From assembly GCA_947305775.1 (NCBI GenBank), contig CAMZEN010000028.1, positions 1 to 34,431 on the forward strand: 34,431 bases of DNA. The letters run 5' to 3'. Shown piece after piece: positions 1 to 9,100 of this stretch. Numbering within the stretch: the stretch's first letter is position 1; the number at the start of each line of letters is the position of its first letter. The position numbers and the translations under genes were made by a program. The notes beneath the pieces are model-generated. The model was not told the DNA's origin. It did no database searches and saw nothing but the letters and a program-made list of their open reading frames with translations. This DNA comes from an uncultured Verrucomicrobiota bacterium. GTDB taxonomy: Bacteria > Verrucomicrobiota > Kiritimatiellia > RFP12 > UBA1067.

Positions 1-87
1 ACCCTAAGACATCTGCATAAAATTTCACTTGAAATTTACAGTTGCTGTCCCCGCATTGATTCCTTCAAGGTCAAGTTCGGCGAATAG
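1..87 (+). pseudogene. Possible 3' tail of an upstream gene (ends FKVKFGE-stop)
   Basis: The frame is open from the left edge of the window to a TAG at 85-87 and ends in SFKVKFGE. Nearly the same string (QFFKVKFGE-stop) lies just after the second giant surface protein at 10781-10822, and the three giant proteins carry GFFKVWVSDAP near their own C-termini. It may therefore be the true or vestigial end of another member of that family. Upstream of the tail the frame (HKISLEIYSCCPRID) does not resemble the family, and it overlaps a CTGTCCCCGCAT repeat fragment at 45-56, so a remnant is more likely than an intact gene end. Confidence 0.3.
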
Positions 88-169
88 CCGCCGGGCGGCA
101 TCCATCGCCTCCCGCAGAGGCGCACAACACGCAATCTGCCGCGCCCTGTTTCATATACCGCTGACACGC

Positions 170-193
170 CGATATGTGGTATAATATATGTCG
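170..193. promoter_or_regulatory. Imperfect palindrome over the toxin-antitoxin -10; possible operator
   Basis: The stretch from CGATATG to ATGTCG is an imperfect dyad with 8 of 12 symmetrical positions pairing. It spans the -10 element of the antitoxin-toxin pair. RelB/DinJ-type ribbon-helix-helix antitoxins typically bind such a dyad and repress their own operon. The assignment rests on position and partial symmetry only. Confidence 0.3.
177..185 (+). promoter_or_regulatory. Extended -10 promoter TGGTATAAT for the toxin-antitoxin pair
   Basis: TGG followed directly by TATAAT, about 30 bases before the antitoxin start. A CTGACA at 161-166 is too close (13 bases) to be a good -35, so the TG extension probably carries recognition. 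The same nine bases recur before other genes here (784, 10833, 16657, 16749, 26268). Confidence 0.65.
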
Positions 194-215
194 ATAAAGC
201 AATCGGAGAAGAAAA

Positions 216-497
216 ATGCCTGCAACACTTGAGAGAACCGTGACCATTGACCGCAGTTTGGCGCGACGCGCCGACAGAAAACTGCGGCGCTATGGACACA
301 GCTTTGACGAAGCCGTGAACGTTGTTCTTAACATCATTGTATCAACGCGCGGGAATCCGTTTGACGATGCTGGGCTGGAGGTGCCAGGGCCACGGCTTCT
401 CGCGTCGTTCAGAGAAGCCGAAATGATGGAGAAGGGGCTGCTTCCACGACAGGACTTCAACAGTGTTGAAGAACTCTTCGCGGAGTGCCGCTCATGA
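216..497 (+). CDS. RelB/DinJ-type antitoxin
   Basis: A 93-residue protein with an N-terminal ribbon-helix-helix pattern: ERTVTIDRSLARRADRKLRR followed by GHSFDEAVNVVLNIIVSTRGNPFD. This matches the layout of RelB/DinJ antitoxins, where a basic DNA-binding strand is followed by a two-helix dimerisation unit ending in a GxPF-like turn. The C-terminal half (VEELFAECRS at the end) would wrap and neutralise the toxin. The start at 216 follows GGAGAAG. The stop overlaps the toxin ATG as ATGA at 494-497, so the two are translationally coupled. Autorepression through the dyad at 170-193 is expected for the family but not shown. I am confident of the class, less so of the exact subfamily. Confidence 0.85.
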   Translation: MPATLERTVTIDRSLARRADRKLRRYGHSFDEAVNVVLNIIVSTRGNPFDDAGLEVPGPRLLASFREAEMMEKGLLPRQDFNSVEELFAECRS

Positions 498-775
498 GGC
501 AAATCAATCGGACATCAGAATTCAAGCGTTGCTTCAAGCTCCTTGAACGACGGCATTGGGATTTGGGTCCACTCGCCGCTACCATACAGAAGTTGGCTAA
601 TGACGTTCCAGCAGGGCAACTGTTCAAAGACCGTCCGCTATCTGGTGATTTTTTCGGCAAGCGCGAATGCCATGTGACGAGCATTACAGACAATTGGGTG
701 CTTGTCTATCACAAAACGGATGACAACCGGCTCTATCTTCATGGTACGGGAACCCATGCAGATGTCTTTGGGTAA
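494..775 (+). CDS. YafQ-type mRNA interferase toxin (RelE/ParE superfamily)
   Basis: A 93-residue protein close in layout to E. coli YafQ. It has the internal FKDRPLSG..FGKRECHV block, the NWVLVYHKTDDNRLYL core strands and the C-terminal GTHADVFG, which matches GTHAALFG of YafQ. His88 and Phe92 in that tail align with the His and Phe needed for ribosome-dependent mRNA cleavage in YafQ, so the toxin looks intact. A GTG nine bases upstream is also in frame, but the ATG at 494 overlaps the antitoxin stop (ATGA), the normal coupling for these modules, so I chose it. The module lies directly upstream of the first giant surface protein gene and has its own promoter, which suggests an independent plasmid-type or genomic-island stabilising module. 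Confidence 0.9.
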   Translation: MRQINRTSEFKRCFKLLERRHWDLGPLAATIQKLANDVPAGQLFKDRPLSGDFFGKRECHVTSITDNWVLVYHKTDDNRLYLHGTGTHADVFG

Positions 776-783
776 GGGCGGCA

Positions 784-792
784 TGGTATAAT
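784..792 (+). promoter_or_regulatory. Extended -10 promoter TGGTATAAT before the first giant surface protein
   Basis: TGGTATAAT lies 32 bases upstream of the ATG at 825. No convincing -35 lies at 16-18 bases. An AAAAGGAG ribosome binding site follows at 809-816. Confidence 0.65.
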
Positions 793-824
793 TCGCATAT
801 TTCCTTGAAAAGGAGAACCACACC

Positions 825-3800
825 ATGACAACACCAATCAAAAAACTGATGCTCGCCGCAGTCGCGGCACTCTCAATCTGTCTCGGCGCGCGGGCGGCGA
901 ACGAGGACAAGACGTGGATGGTCGTCGATCTCAGGACCGGCGCGCTCTCGTACTACGGCTACGATCTCGCAACCGCCACCAACACCTTCAACACACCGCT
1001 CTACAAGACCGAGAAGATGGTCTTCCGCCGCATACCGCAGGGGTGGTACTGGATACAGAATGGCGAACAGCATGCATTCATGCAGAACGACTACTACATC
1101 GCCATATTCCCATGTACCGTAGGACAGTATGCGATTATCCTCGACAAAACTGCCGCAGTTGACCCGACCGACGAGGAAAACCTGAAGCCCAAAGGAGGCA
1201 TTGCATGGTTTGATTGGGAAGGGGAATGGTATATCGATTGGGCAACTCGCGAATTGCCGATAAAGACTGGAGTCCCCCAGTCCCCTACACTCTGGGGTAT
1301 TGACTACACCTCGGAAAACGCAATGTACGCTTTTGAGGAGTTGATACTCGGCCATGACGAAAGTCTGCGCGGCAAGTACGTAGTGGACATGCCGACATCC
1401 TCAATGTGGGAGGTAGCGGCCAGAGCCATTGCAGCTGGTGACGACACCCACAAGACCTGGCCGTGGTTCTTCGGGGAGACGGCTGACGACTTCGACCTTT
1501 ACGCATGGCGCTCCAAGGCGAAAACGGTTAACGACGAGCCCTTCCCTGTCATGCCTGTGGGTCTGCTCCGTCCAAACGCCTGGGGGTTGTTTGATGTTTA
1601 CGGCAATGTCGGTGAATGGACTTCGGACGGCATTGGCGTACCATATGGCGTTCCCTCGCCATACGACGACTACCATGACGAAGAAGTTACCGTTGAAGTA
1701 GCGAATTCGTACCCGATTCGATTCAGCCAGTGGCCGTGCCATGATGTGAGCAACAAAGAGATGGACTATTATCGGATGAAGCGTCTTTGCTGCGGAGGCA
1801 GCTCAGATTTTTTCGATGGCCATGACTATGTGGACAGAATCAACTCGTCCTATAGGAAGATTGAAGAGAAGTATATCAGAGACCACTATATCGGCACGCG
1901 CATCGCAATAGTCTGCAAAGGCGAAGGCGCAGCCGCGCCGGTGACGATCACATGGAAGGATTATCAAGGCAACACGATCAAGACCGATACAAATGTCACA
2001 TTCGGACAAGTGCCGGAATATGACGGCCCCACACCTACAAAGCCTTCTACCGTTGTGAGCAACTACACTTTTGCCGGCTGGATGCCCACCCCCACTTATG
2101 CCGTCAGCAATACAACGTACACGGCACGGTTCGCCGAGAGTCTCAATTCCTACGACATCCATTGGCTCAATTATGACGGCACTGGAATATATACAGGGAA
2201 GGGGTGGTATGGCGAGATACCGGTGTTTTATGCCAGTACGCCTGTAAGGCCGTCAACGGCGCAGTATGATTATGAATTTACGGGCTGGTATCCAGAACCT
2301 GTGGCTGCGACCTGCGAAACATCATACACCGCGCAATTTAGGCCGTGTTTGCGCGAATATTATGTAAGTTGGGAAAATTACAATGGCACGGAATTGAAAT
2401 CCACGTGGGTGTATTACGGCACAATGCCGGAGGCTGTGTATGATCTTGCCGCGCCGACAAGGCCCGACGATGAACAGTATGCGTACACTTTTGCCGGCTG
2501 GACGCCTTCGGAGCCTGTAACGAGCAACACAACCTACACGGCCGTATATACACCTGGGCCGCGCGCGGCATACGACATCGCGTGGCTGAACTACGACGGC
2601 AGCACGAACGCGACGTCGCTGACACCCTACAACACGATACCGGAATTTGAGGGCGAGACGCCGACCAAGCCCTCGACAGTGCAGTACACGTACTCCTTTG
2701 CCGGATGGACGCCGGAGCTTGAACCCGTGACGAGCAACGCCGCCTATACCGCAGTGTTCGACGAGAGTATTCGCGAATATCCTGTCAATTTCTATAACAA
2801 TACCGGCAGCGAACTTCTCTTCACTACGAATGTACCCTACGGCTCGACGCCCGAATACCTCGGCGAGACTCCGACCAACCCCTCGACGGCGCAATACCAC
2901 TACAGCTTCGCAGGCTGGGGCAGGGATATGAGGGTGGTGGACGGGCCCTCCTTCTATAACGACTATTACGCTGAGTTCGACCCGGTTCTCCGCAGTTACG
3001 ACATCACATGGGTAAACTACGACGGCACGGTGCTTTGCGTCACGAACGTGCCCTACGGCGAGACGCCCGCCTACAACGGCGCAACGCCGACGAAGCCGCA
3101 GACGGACACCACGCGGTTCACGTTCTCCGGCTGGACGCAAGCGGTTGTCCCCGTCACTGGCGCGGCCACCTACATGGCAACATTCGAAGAGAGGGCTTAT
3201 CCTGTCGACCTCACTACGCTGACTGGTACGTTCACTGCGATAGATGGAGATAAGTTGATTGGCGCGACCACATACGCGGTTTCAATTGCCGCCGATGCAA
3301 CAGTTACACTTGCCGGGATGGCAAGTCCTGGTCTTACATGTCTTGGTAATGCGACCATCGTAATCGCTGATGCCACCACGAATACGTTGAACGGGACGCT
3401 TCGTGCGGGCGGACCGGGTACGACGCTGACCATCAATGGGAATACGGGGACGCTTACGGTTACTGGAGACAATTATTCTGCGGGTATCGGTGCATTTAAC
3501 AGTGTTGCTTGTGGCAGTGTCGTCATTAATGGCGGTAATATCGTTGCGTCCGGTGGGGGCAATTACGGCACAGGCATTGGTGCGGCAAAGAGCGCCGGTT
3601 GTGATGGAGTTGCGATAAACGGAGGTTCTGTCGTTGCCATTGGAGCGTGGGCGGCTTCGGGCATTGGAGGCAACGGATATTATGGTCCGTGCGGGAATAT
3701 AACAATTGCCGCCACAATTACACGCGTCGAGGCGACCAGGGGCGGTTCGTATTCTCCAGGCAAGCCGATAAATAGCAACGATAATGTAATCATAGCTGAT

Positions 3801-4979
3801 GGTGTGTTGAGGTCTGGGGATGATGATGCGAATACTTGGACATTGACACCTGTAGATAGATCATTGCCCATAGATATCTCATCTTTCAACGCTACCTTTA
3901 CAGCGTTGGATGGGGATAAATTGATTGGCACGGCAGCATACCCAATTTCCATTGCCGACGGCGCGACCGTTACGCTTTCGGGAATGTCGAGTTCAGGGCT
4001 TAAATGTCTCGGTAATGCGACCATCGTAATCGCCGATGCCACTGCGAATACGTTGAACGGGACGCTTCGTGCGGGCGGACCGGGTACGACGCTGACCATC
4101 AATGGGAATACGGGGACGCTTACGGTTACTGGAGACAATTATTCTGCGGGTATCGGTGCATTTAACAGTGTTGCTTGTGGCAGTGTCGTCATTAATGGCG
4201 GTAATATCGTTGCGTCCGGTGGGGGCAATTACGGCACAGGCATTGGTGCGGCAAAGAGCGCCGGTTGTGATGGAGTTGCGATAAACGGAGGTTCTGTCGT
4301 TGCCATTGGAGCGTGGGCGGCTTCGGGCATTGGAGGCAACGGATATTATGGTCCGTGCGGGAATATAACAATTGCCGCCACAATTACACGCGTCGAGGCG
4401 ACAAGGGGCGGTGCGTATTCTCCAGGCAAACCGATAAATAGCAACGATAATGTAATTATAGCTGATGGTGTGTTGAGGTCTGGGGGTGATGATGCTAATA
4501 CTTGGATATTGGAGCCAGATGTCAAGGAGACGGCAGTGACGGTCGGCGGGACGGCGGTCGGGGAGGTCGTGCGCGGCGAGGACGGCAAGACGCTATCCTT
4601 TGCCGTCGCGGCGGGAACCGTTGCGGGCGACGTCAAGCTGGACATCGGCGGCGTGGATGTCACGAAGGGCTTCCGGGTGACGGTGAACGGCACCGAGGCG
4701 AGAGCCGTGCTGCTCGCGCCCTACGAGGTGCCGAAGGAGGCGGGTGTTGCGGACGAACCTTGGACGGATAACGGCGATGGCAATGTGACGCTCAACATCA
4801 CGGTCGTTCCCGGCCTCTACTACGCGGCGGATTCGGCGGAATCGATTGATGCCCTGGCGTGTCCCGGTGCGTCCGCGCCCGCCACGGGCGCGACTACGCT
4901 CACTGCGCCCAAGCCCGTCGGCGACAAGGGCTTCTTCAAGGTCTGGGTAAGCGACGCCCCGATTCCGGCGACGCCGTGA
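825..4979 (+). CDS. Giant secreted SUMF1-like / InlB-repeat / beta-helix protein 1
   Basis: 1384 residues. Residues 1-24 form a Sec signal peptide (KK, hydrophobic core, cleavage after GARA before ANEDK). Residues ~50-365 are a formylglycine-generating-enzyme/SUMF1-like domain with WEVAARA, NAWGLFDVYGNVGEWTSD and a GGSSDF..GTRIAIVC tail. The paired active-site cysteines of true FGE are not evident, so it is probably a binding domain rather than an enzyme. Residues ~373-790 hold six InlB B-repeat (Listeria-Bacteroides type) units of ~70 residues with the pattern W-x-N-Y-D-G...FAGW-P...YTA-F. Residues ~793-1235 are two 222-residue beta-helix-like units rich in GIG..CG.I.I.GG. The last ~150 residues form a C-terminal domain shared with the proteins at 6142 and 12265. 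No LPXTG or PEP-CTERM anchor is visible. A surface adhesin or glycan-binding role is inferred. Confidence 0.85.
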   Translation: MTTPIKKLMLAAVAALSICLGARAANEDKTWMVVDLRTGALSYYGYDLATATNTFNTPLYKTEKMVFRRIPQGWYWIQNGEQHAFMQNDYYIAIFPCTVGQYAIILDKTAAVDPTDEENLKPKGGIAWFDWEGEWYIDWATRELPIKTGVPQSPTLWGIDYTSENAMYAFEELILGHDESLRGKYVVDMPTSSMWEVAARAIAAGDDTHKTWPWFFGETADDFDLYAWRSKAKTVNDEPFPVMPVGLLRPNAWGLFDVYGNVGEWTSDGIGVPYGVPSPYDDYHDEEVTVEVANSYPIRFSQWPCHDVSNKEMDYYRMKRLCCGGSSDFFDGHDYVDRINSSYRKIEEKYIRDHYIGTRIAIVCKGEGAAAPVTITWKDYQGNTIKTDTNVTFGQVPEYDGPTPTKPSTVVSNYTFAGWMPTPTYAVSNTTYTARFAESLNSYDIHWLNYDGTGIYTGKGWYGEIPVFYASTPVRPSTAQYDYEFTGWYPEPVAATCETSYTAQFRPCLREYYVSWENYNGTELKSTWVYYGTMPEAVYDLAAPTRPDDEQYAYTFAGWTPSEPVTSNTTYTAVYTPGPRAAYDIAWLNYDGSTNATSLTPYNTIPEFEGETPTKPSTVQYTYSFAGWTPELEPVTSNAAYTAVFDESIREYPVNFYNNTGSELLFTTNVPYGSTPEYLGETPTNPSTAQYHYSFAGWGRDMRVVDGPSFYNDYYAEFDPVLRSYDITWVNYDGTVLCVTNVPYGETPAYNGATPTKPQTDTTRFTFSGWTQAVVPVTGAATYMATFEERAYPVDLTTLTGTFTAIDGDKLIGATTYAVSIAADATVTLAGMASPGLTCLGNATIVIADATTNTLNGTLRAGGPGTTLTINGNTGTLTVTGDNYSAGIGAFNSVACGSVVINGGNIVASGGGNYGTGIGAAKSAGCDGVAINGGSVVAIGAWAASGIGGNGYYGPCGNITIAATITRVEATRGGSYSPGKPINSNDNVIIADGVLRSGDDDANTWTLTPVDRSLPIDISSFNATFTALDGDKLIGTAAYPISIADGATVTLSGMSSSGLKCLGNATIVIADATANTLNGTLRAGGPGTTLTINGNTGTLTVTGDNYSAGIGAFNSVACGSVVINGGNIVASGGGNYGTGIGAAKSAGCDGVAINGGSVVAIGAWAASGIGGNGYYGPCGNITIAATITRVEATRGGAYSPGKPINSNDNVIIADGVLRSGGDDANTWILEPDVKETAVTVGGTAVGEVVRGEDGKTLSFAVAAGTVAGDVKLDIGGVDVTKGFRVTVNGTEARAVLLAPYEVPKEAGVADEPWTDNGDGNVTLNITVVPGLYYAADSAESIDALACPGASAPATGATTLTAPKPVGDKGFFKVWVSDAPIPATP
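3204..4535 (+). repeat. 666-bp tandem duplication inside giant surface protein 1
   Basis: Two head-to-tail units, 3204-3869 and 3870-4535, each 222 codons. The first ~140 bases of the units have diverged (VDLTTLTGTFTAIDGD against IDISSFNATFTALDGD). From the CLGNATIVIAD codons (about 3345 and 4011) to the unit ends they are almost identical at the DNA level. The length is a multiple of three, so the frame is kept. The motif within is GIG..CG.I.I.GG.I.A.G, a beta-helix-like coil. Confidence 0.9.
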
Positions 4980-5014
4980 ACCTGCAAGCGCGAGATCGTG
5001 AAAGGTGGCGGGAA

Positions 5015-6127
5015 GTGAACGAGAACATAGTCAATGCCGTAAAAGTCATTAAAGAGGCAATTCTTGAGTCGCAGTCGCAAGTCCTGCGTAATGCGAATTG
5101 TTCATTGCTCTCCCTTTATTACGGGATAGGCCGTTTTGTCTCCGCCAATTCCCGCAAGGGGACGTGGGGGACAGGTGCCATTGCCGCCATAAGCGAGCGT
5201 TTGCAAAAGGAAATGCCCGGGCTGCGAGGCTTTGGCGAGAGAAACATCAAGAACATGCGCTCGTTTTACGAGTTTTGGTCGCCATTGATAGATCGGCAGC
5301 CGTCGGCTGCCGATTCGGATTCCGCCGCCCCGGTGCCGCTGGATGCAATTCGGCAGCCGTCGGCTGCCGAATTCGACCTTGAGGCGTTCCTGTCTGTCGG
5401 TTTTTCCCATCATGTCGAGATAATGGCAAAGGCCAAGACATTCAAGGAATGCTTCTACTACATCGATGCCGCGAGGCGCTGCAGATGGAACAAATACGAA
5501 TTGCGCGAGCATCTCAAGGCGGACGATTTCCACCATGAAGGCAGACTCCCCAACAATTTTGCCGCCACGATCCCAGCGCCAAGGCAGGCGATGGCCGCAA
5601 TCAGGGCGTTCCGAGACGAATACATCCTTGATTTCCTCAATGTTGACGATATAGATGCCACGAGTGCCGAAGATGTGGACGAGCGCGTCCTCGAAAACTC
5701 GATTGTCGCAAACATAAAGCAGTTCATCATGGCGTTCGGGAGGGATTTCACCTTTGTAGGCAACCAGTTCCGAATGGAAGTCGCCGGACATGAGCAGTTC
5801 ATCGACCTTCTGTTCTTCAACCGCGAGTTGAACTCGCTGGTTGCCGTGGAGTTGAAACGCGGCGAGTTCAAGTCCGCCTATCTCGGGCAATTGCACCTTT
5901 ATCTTCAAATTCTCGAAGACCAATACAAAAAGCCTCACGAGAACCCGCCTGTGGGCATTATCCTCTGCAAGTCGGCGGACAAGGCTTTTGTCGAGTATGC
6001 CGTCCGGGACTTTGACAAGCCAATGGGCGTTGCGACCTATCGGACTTCCGAGGAAATGCCGAAGAGACTGCGCGACGCTCTGCCGCCCATTGACGAATTG
6101 AAGAGGCAGTTGGGAGGCGAACCATGA
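5015..6127 (+). CDS. DUF1016/YhcG-like PDDEXK nuclease domain protein
   Basis: 370 residues from the GTG at 5015, which follows AAAGGTGG. An upstream in-frame start at 4859 lies inside the preceding gene and is rejected. The N-terminal region (~5-95, including LLSLYYGIGRFVS, GTGAIAAISERLQKEMPGLRGFGERNIKNMRSFYEFW) matches the DUF1016 N-terminal winged-helix-type domain. The C-terminal half is a PDDEXK nuclease fold: Asp264 in FIDLLFF and Glu279/Lys281 in AVELKRGEF form the D...ExK catalytic set, followed by GQLHLYLQ and VGIILCKS. Between the halves are two near-perfect palindromes (5293-5370) translated as RQPSAA twice. Family members are linked to restriction-modification and other defence loci, but no partner is adjacent here. 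Its stop overlaps an ATG at 6124. Confidence 0.88.
   Translation: MNENIVNAVKVIKEAILESQSQVLRNANCSLLSLYYGIGRFVSANSRKGTWGTGAIAAISERLQKEMPGLRGFGERNIKNMRSFYEFWSPLIDRQPSAADSDSAAPVPLDAIRQPSAAEFDLEAFLSVGFSHHVEIMAKAKTFKECFYYIDAARRCRWNKYELREHLKADDFHHEGRLPNNFAATIPAPRQAMAAIRAFRDEYILDFLNVDDIDATSAEDVDERVLENSIVANIKQFIMAFGRDFTFVGNQFRMEVAGHEQFIDLLFFNRELNSLVAVELKRGEFKSAYLGQLHLYLQILEDQYKKPHENPPVGIILCKSADKAFVEYAVRDFDKPMGVATYRTSEEMPKRLRDALPPIDELKRQLGGEP
5293..5370. repeat. Two in-frame palindromic elements inside the nuclease gene
   Basis: Copies at 5293-5313 and 5350-5370, 57 bases apart. Each is a perfect hairpin with 10-base arms (TCGGCAGCCG / CGGCTGCCGA) around a single T. The second copy extends to 13-base arms (AATTCGGCAGCCG at 5347-5359). 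Both keep the reading frame and encode RQPSAA in the linker between the two protein domains. They look like inserted palindromic elements tolerated in a disordered linker. Confidence 0.9.
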
Positions 6128-6141
6128 AGGAGAACCACACC

Positions 6142-9100
6142 ATGACAACACCAATCAAAAAACTGATGCTCGCTATGCTTGCGGCATTCACCCTCTGCCT
6201 CGGCGCGCGGGCGGCGAACGAGGACAAGACGTGGATGGTCGTCGATCTCAGGACGGGCGAGCGCACATACTACAACTACAGCCTGAGCACGGCCCTGAGC
6301 ACGTTCAATACCGATCTGTACAAGACCGAGAAGATGGTCTTCCGCCGCATCCCGCAGGGCGACTATGACGTGCCGATAGGCGACACTCCAATGGCTCACA
6401 TACCCACAAGAAGCTATGTGGCGCACATGCCCCGCAACTACTATCTGGCGATATTCCCCGTGACGATAGCGCAGTGGGAGATCATCAAGGACGCCTCAAG
6501 CACCCTTGATCAGATAGGCCTGCCGCAGTATGTGCACAACACATTCAACACCTATCACTGGTGCAAGATATCCGATTATCGCGAGCCGCAGGTGCGCGTC
6601 TCGCTTGAAGAGATAGTGTCCGGCAAGGAAGGTCAAGAGGAAAGCGCGCTTTCGGCATTCCGCAATACGCGAGGCGTGCGCCTTGAACTGCCGACCACCG
6701 CCATGTGGGAGGTCGCAATGTGGGCGAGGAGCATCGGCGACACATCTCCATACACGCGCTGGTTCTTCGGCAATGGCGAAGAAGACTACGATGGCGCTCC
6801 TACTTATAACGACATTCGGTCATACGCCTGGATCAAGCACGATCCCGTGGTACATGCCGACTATCTGGAAGGCGGAAACGCGCCACATCATCCGGTAGGG
6901 CAGCTTCTGCCGAACGCCTGGGGCTTCTACGACATGTTGGGAAACTGCTACGAGTGGAGCAGCGATTATGCGTGCCCAACCGACATGGACGCCCACAATC
7001 AGCAATCCTTTAATCCATTTGACCACGACTTCCATGCAAACAGCGAGACAAATCTCCACATACGGCAAGAACTATACGAATACGCGCGTTGCCTCGGGTA
7101 CGATTCGCAAGAACCGGACGTGCCGCTTGATAATCAGGCTTACAATTTCCCATACACTATCAGTGAAACAAAATACAGGCTGCAGACTGATTTCCGCAGC
7201 AGATACATGCGCACGGTGTCCAAATCGAAGGAGGGAATGTTTACCGTTGGTTTCCGGCTCGCATACGTATGCACAGACGAGCCGGGGCTCGATGACGAGT
7301 ATACGATAACCTGGAACGACTACGACGGCACGACTCTTCACTGGAAACGGGCGCGATACAACAGCACGCCGGAATATACTTGGGATCCGCCTGTCCGCCC
7401 GGAAGACGACCGGTATTCCTACACGTTCGCCGGCTGGTCGCCCGCGACGGTGGGCCCTGCCGTAAGCAATGCGACATACACCGCCACCTACATTGCGACG
7501 CCGCATGTATTCCACAGCGTGAGGTGGCTTAACTACGACGGCGCCGAACTTTTTGCGGGCGAAGTAAGGGATGGCTTTATGCCGCAGTATGGCGGAGAAA
7601 CGCCTGCAAGGTCATCGGACGCGCAATACCACTACAACTTTTCGGGATGGACGCCGAACGTGGCGGCGGTTTACGGCGACAAGACCTACACGGCGGTCTT
7701 TGATTCACTTCTGCGCTCGTACGATGTTACGTGGTTGGACGAGGACGGCGTTACAGAACTCTTTACTACGAATGTGCCCTACGGCTCGATGCCGGAGTAT
7801 CTCGGCACCCCGCCTTCGAAGGCGTCGACTGTGCAGCTCACGTATTCCTTCGCCGGATGGACGCCGGAGCTTGAACCCGTGACGAGCAACGCCGCCTACA
7901 CGGCAGTGTTCGACGTGTCGCCGCGCGAGTACACCATCCGCTGGCGGACGTGGGACGGCACGGAGCTGTTCACGACGAACGTGCCCTACGGCGCGACGCC
8001 CGTCTACCTCGGCGAAACGCCGACGGAACCCTCCAACGCGCAGTACGACTACGTCTTCTCCGGCTGGGACCGCGAGATCGCGCCTGTCACCGGCACGGCA
8101 ACCTACCATCCGATGTTCACGGGGGTTCTCCGCAGCTACGACATCACCTGGCTCAACTATGACGGCACGGTGCTTTGCGTCACGAACGTCCCCTACGGCG
8201 AAACGCCGGTGTATCTTGGCGCGAAGCCAGGAAGACAGGCGATGGATCAGTATGTCTATGTCTTCGCCGGCTGGACGCAGGAGGTTGTCCCCGTCACGTC
8301 AAATGCCACCTATGAGGCTATGCACAAGTTGGCGAGAGGGCTGCGTGTTGTCGATGTTTCCGATCTGAACGACAGCTATACGGCTCAGGACGGCGATGTG
8401 CTGACAGGCGTGACGACCTTTGGCATCAGCATCGCCGACAATACGACGGTTTCGCTGGCGGACATGACGAGTCCGGGTTTGGCTTGCCTTGGCAATGCGA
8501 CAATCCAGATCGCCGACGACACGGTCAACACATTGAATGGAACGCTTCGTGCGGGCGGCGCCGGTTCTACATTGACCATTCAAGGGGAAACGGGCTGGCT
8601 TACCACCATGGCAAGCGGAAACGGCGCAGGGATTGGCGCATTGGGCAATGTCGCCTGCGGCAATATCGTGATCGAGGGCGGAGTCATCGTGGCGATCGGG
8701 AGTGGCACAGGGTCTGGCATCGGCGCGGGGATGTCTTATGGCGGGTGCGGCAATATCACCATCTCCGGAGGAAACGTGCGGGCGATTGGAGGGACAGGCG
8801 GAGCGCCTGGCATAGGATGCAATAGGCTGTCAACGTGCGGAGATATTGTGATTTCCGGGGGTGTCATAGCGGCGGAAGGATATGCTGCATGGAACAACGA
8901 TAATGCTCAAATGATAAACTGGAGGCCAATATATGGTACTGCGTCCATGCGCATTGAAGGTGCCATCACAAGGCTTGTTTCGATCAATCATCCAGATTAT
9001 CGGGGGAGAGGCTCTCCGATTCCAGGCTGCGACGACGCTTATGGCACCATTATAAACACGACTATTGACGAGGGATTGAAGCAGACGCAGGAGGGCAACA

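Noticed and set aside
4800..4979. LPXTG or PEP-CTERM surface anchor in the giant proteins
   Set aside because: None of the three C-termini has a sorting motif, hydrophobic helix and basic tail; they end ..SDAPIPATP or ..SDAPIAVDP.
5102..6154. 350-codon minus-strand frame
   Set aside because: Antisense to the DUF1016-type gene, whose plus-strand frame carries the D...ExK motif.
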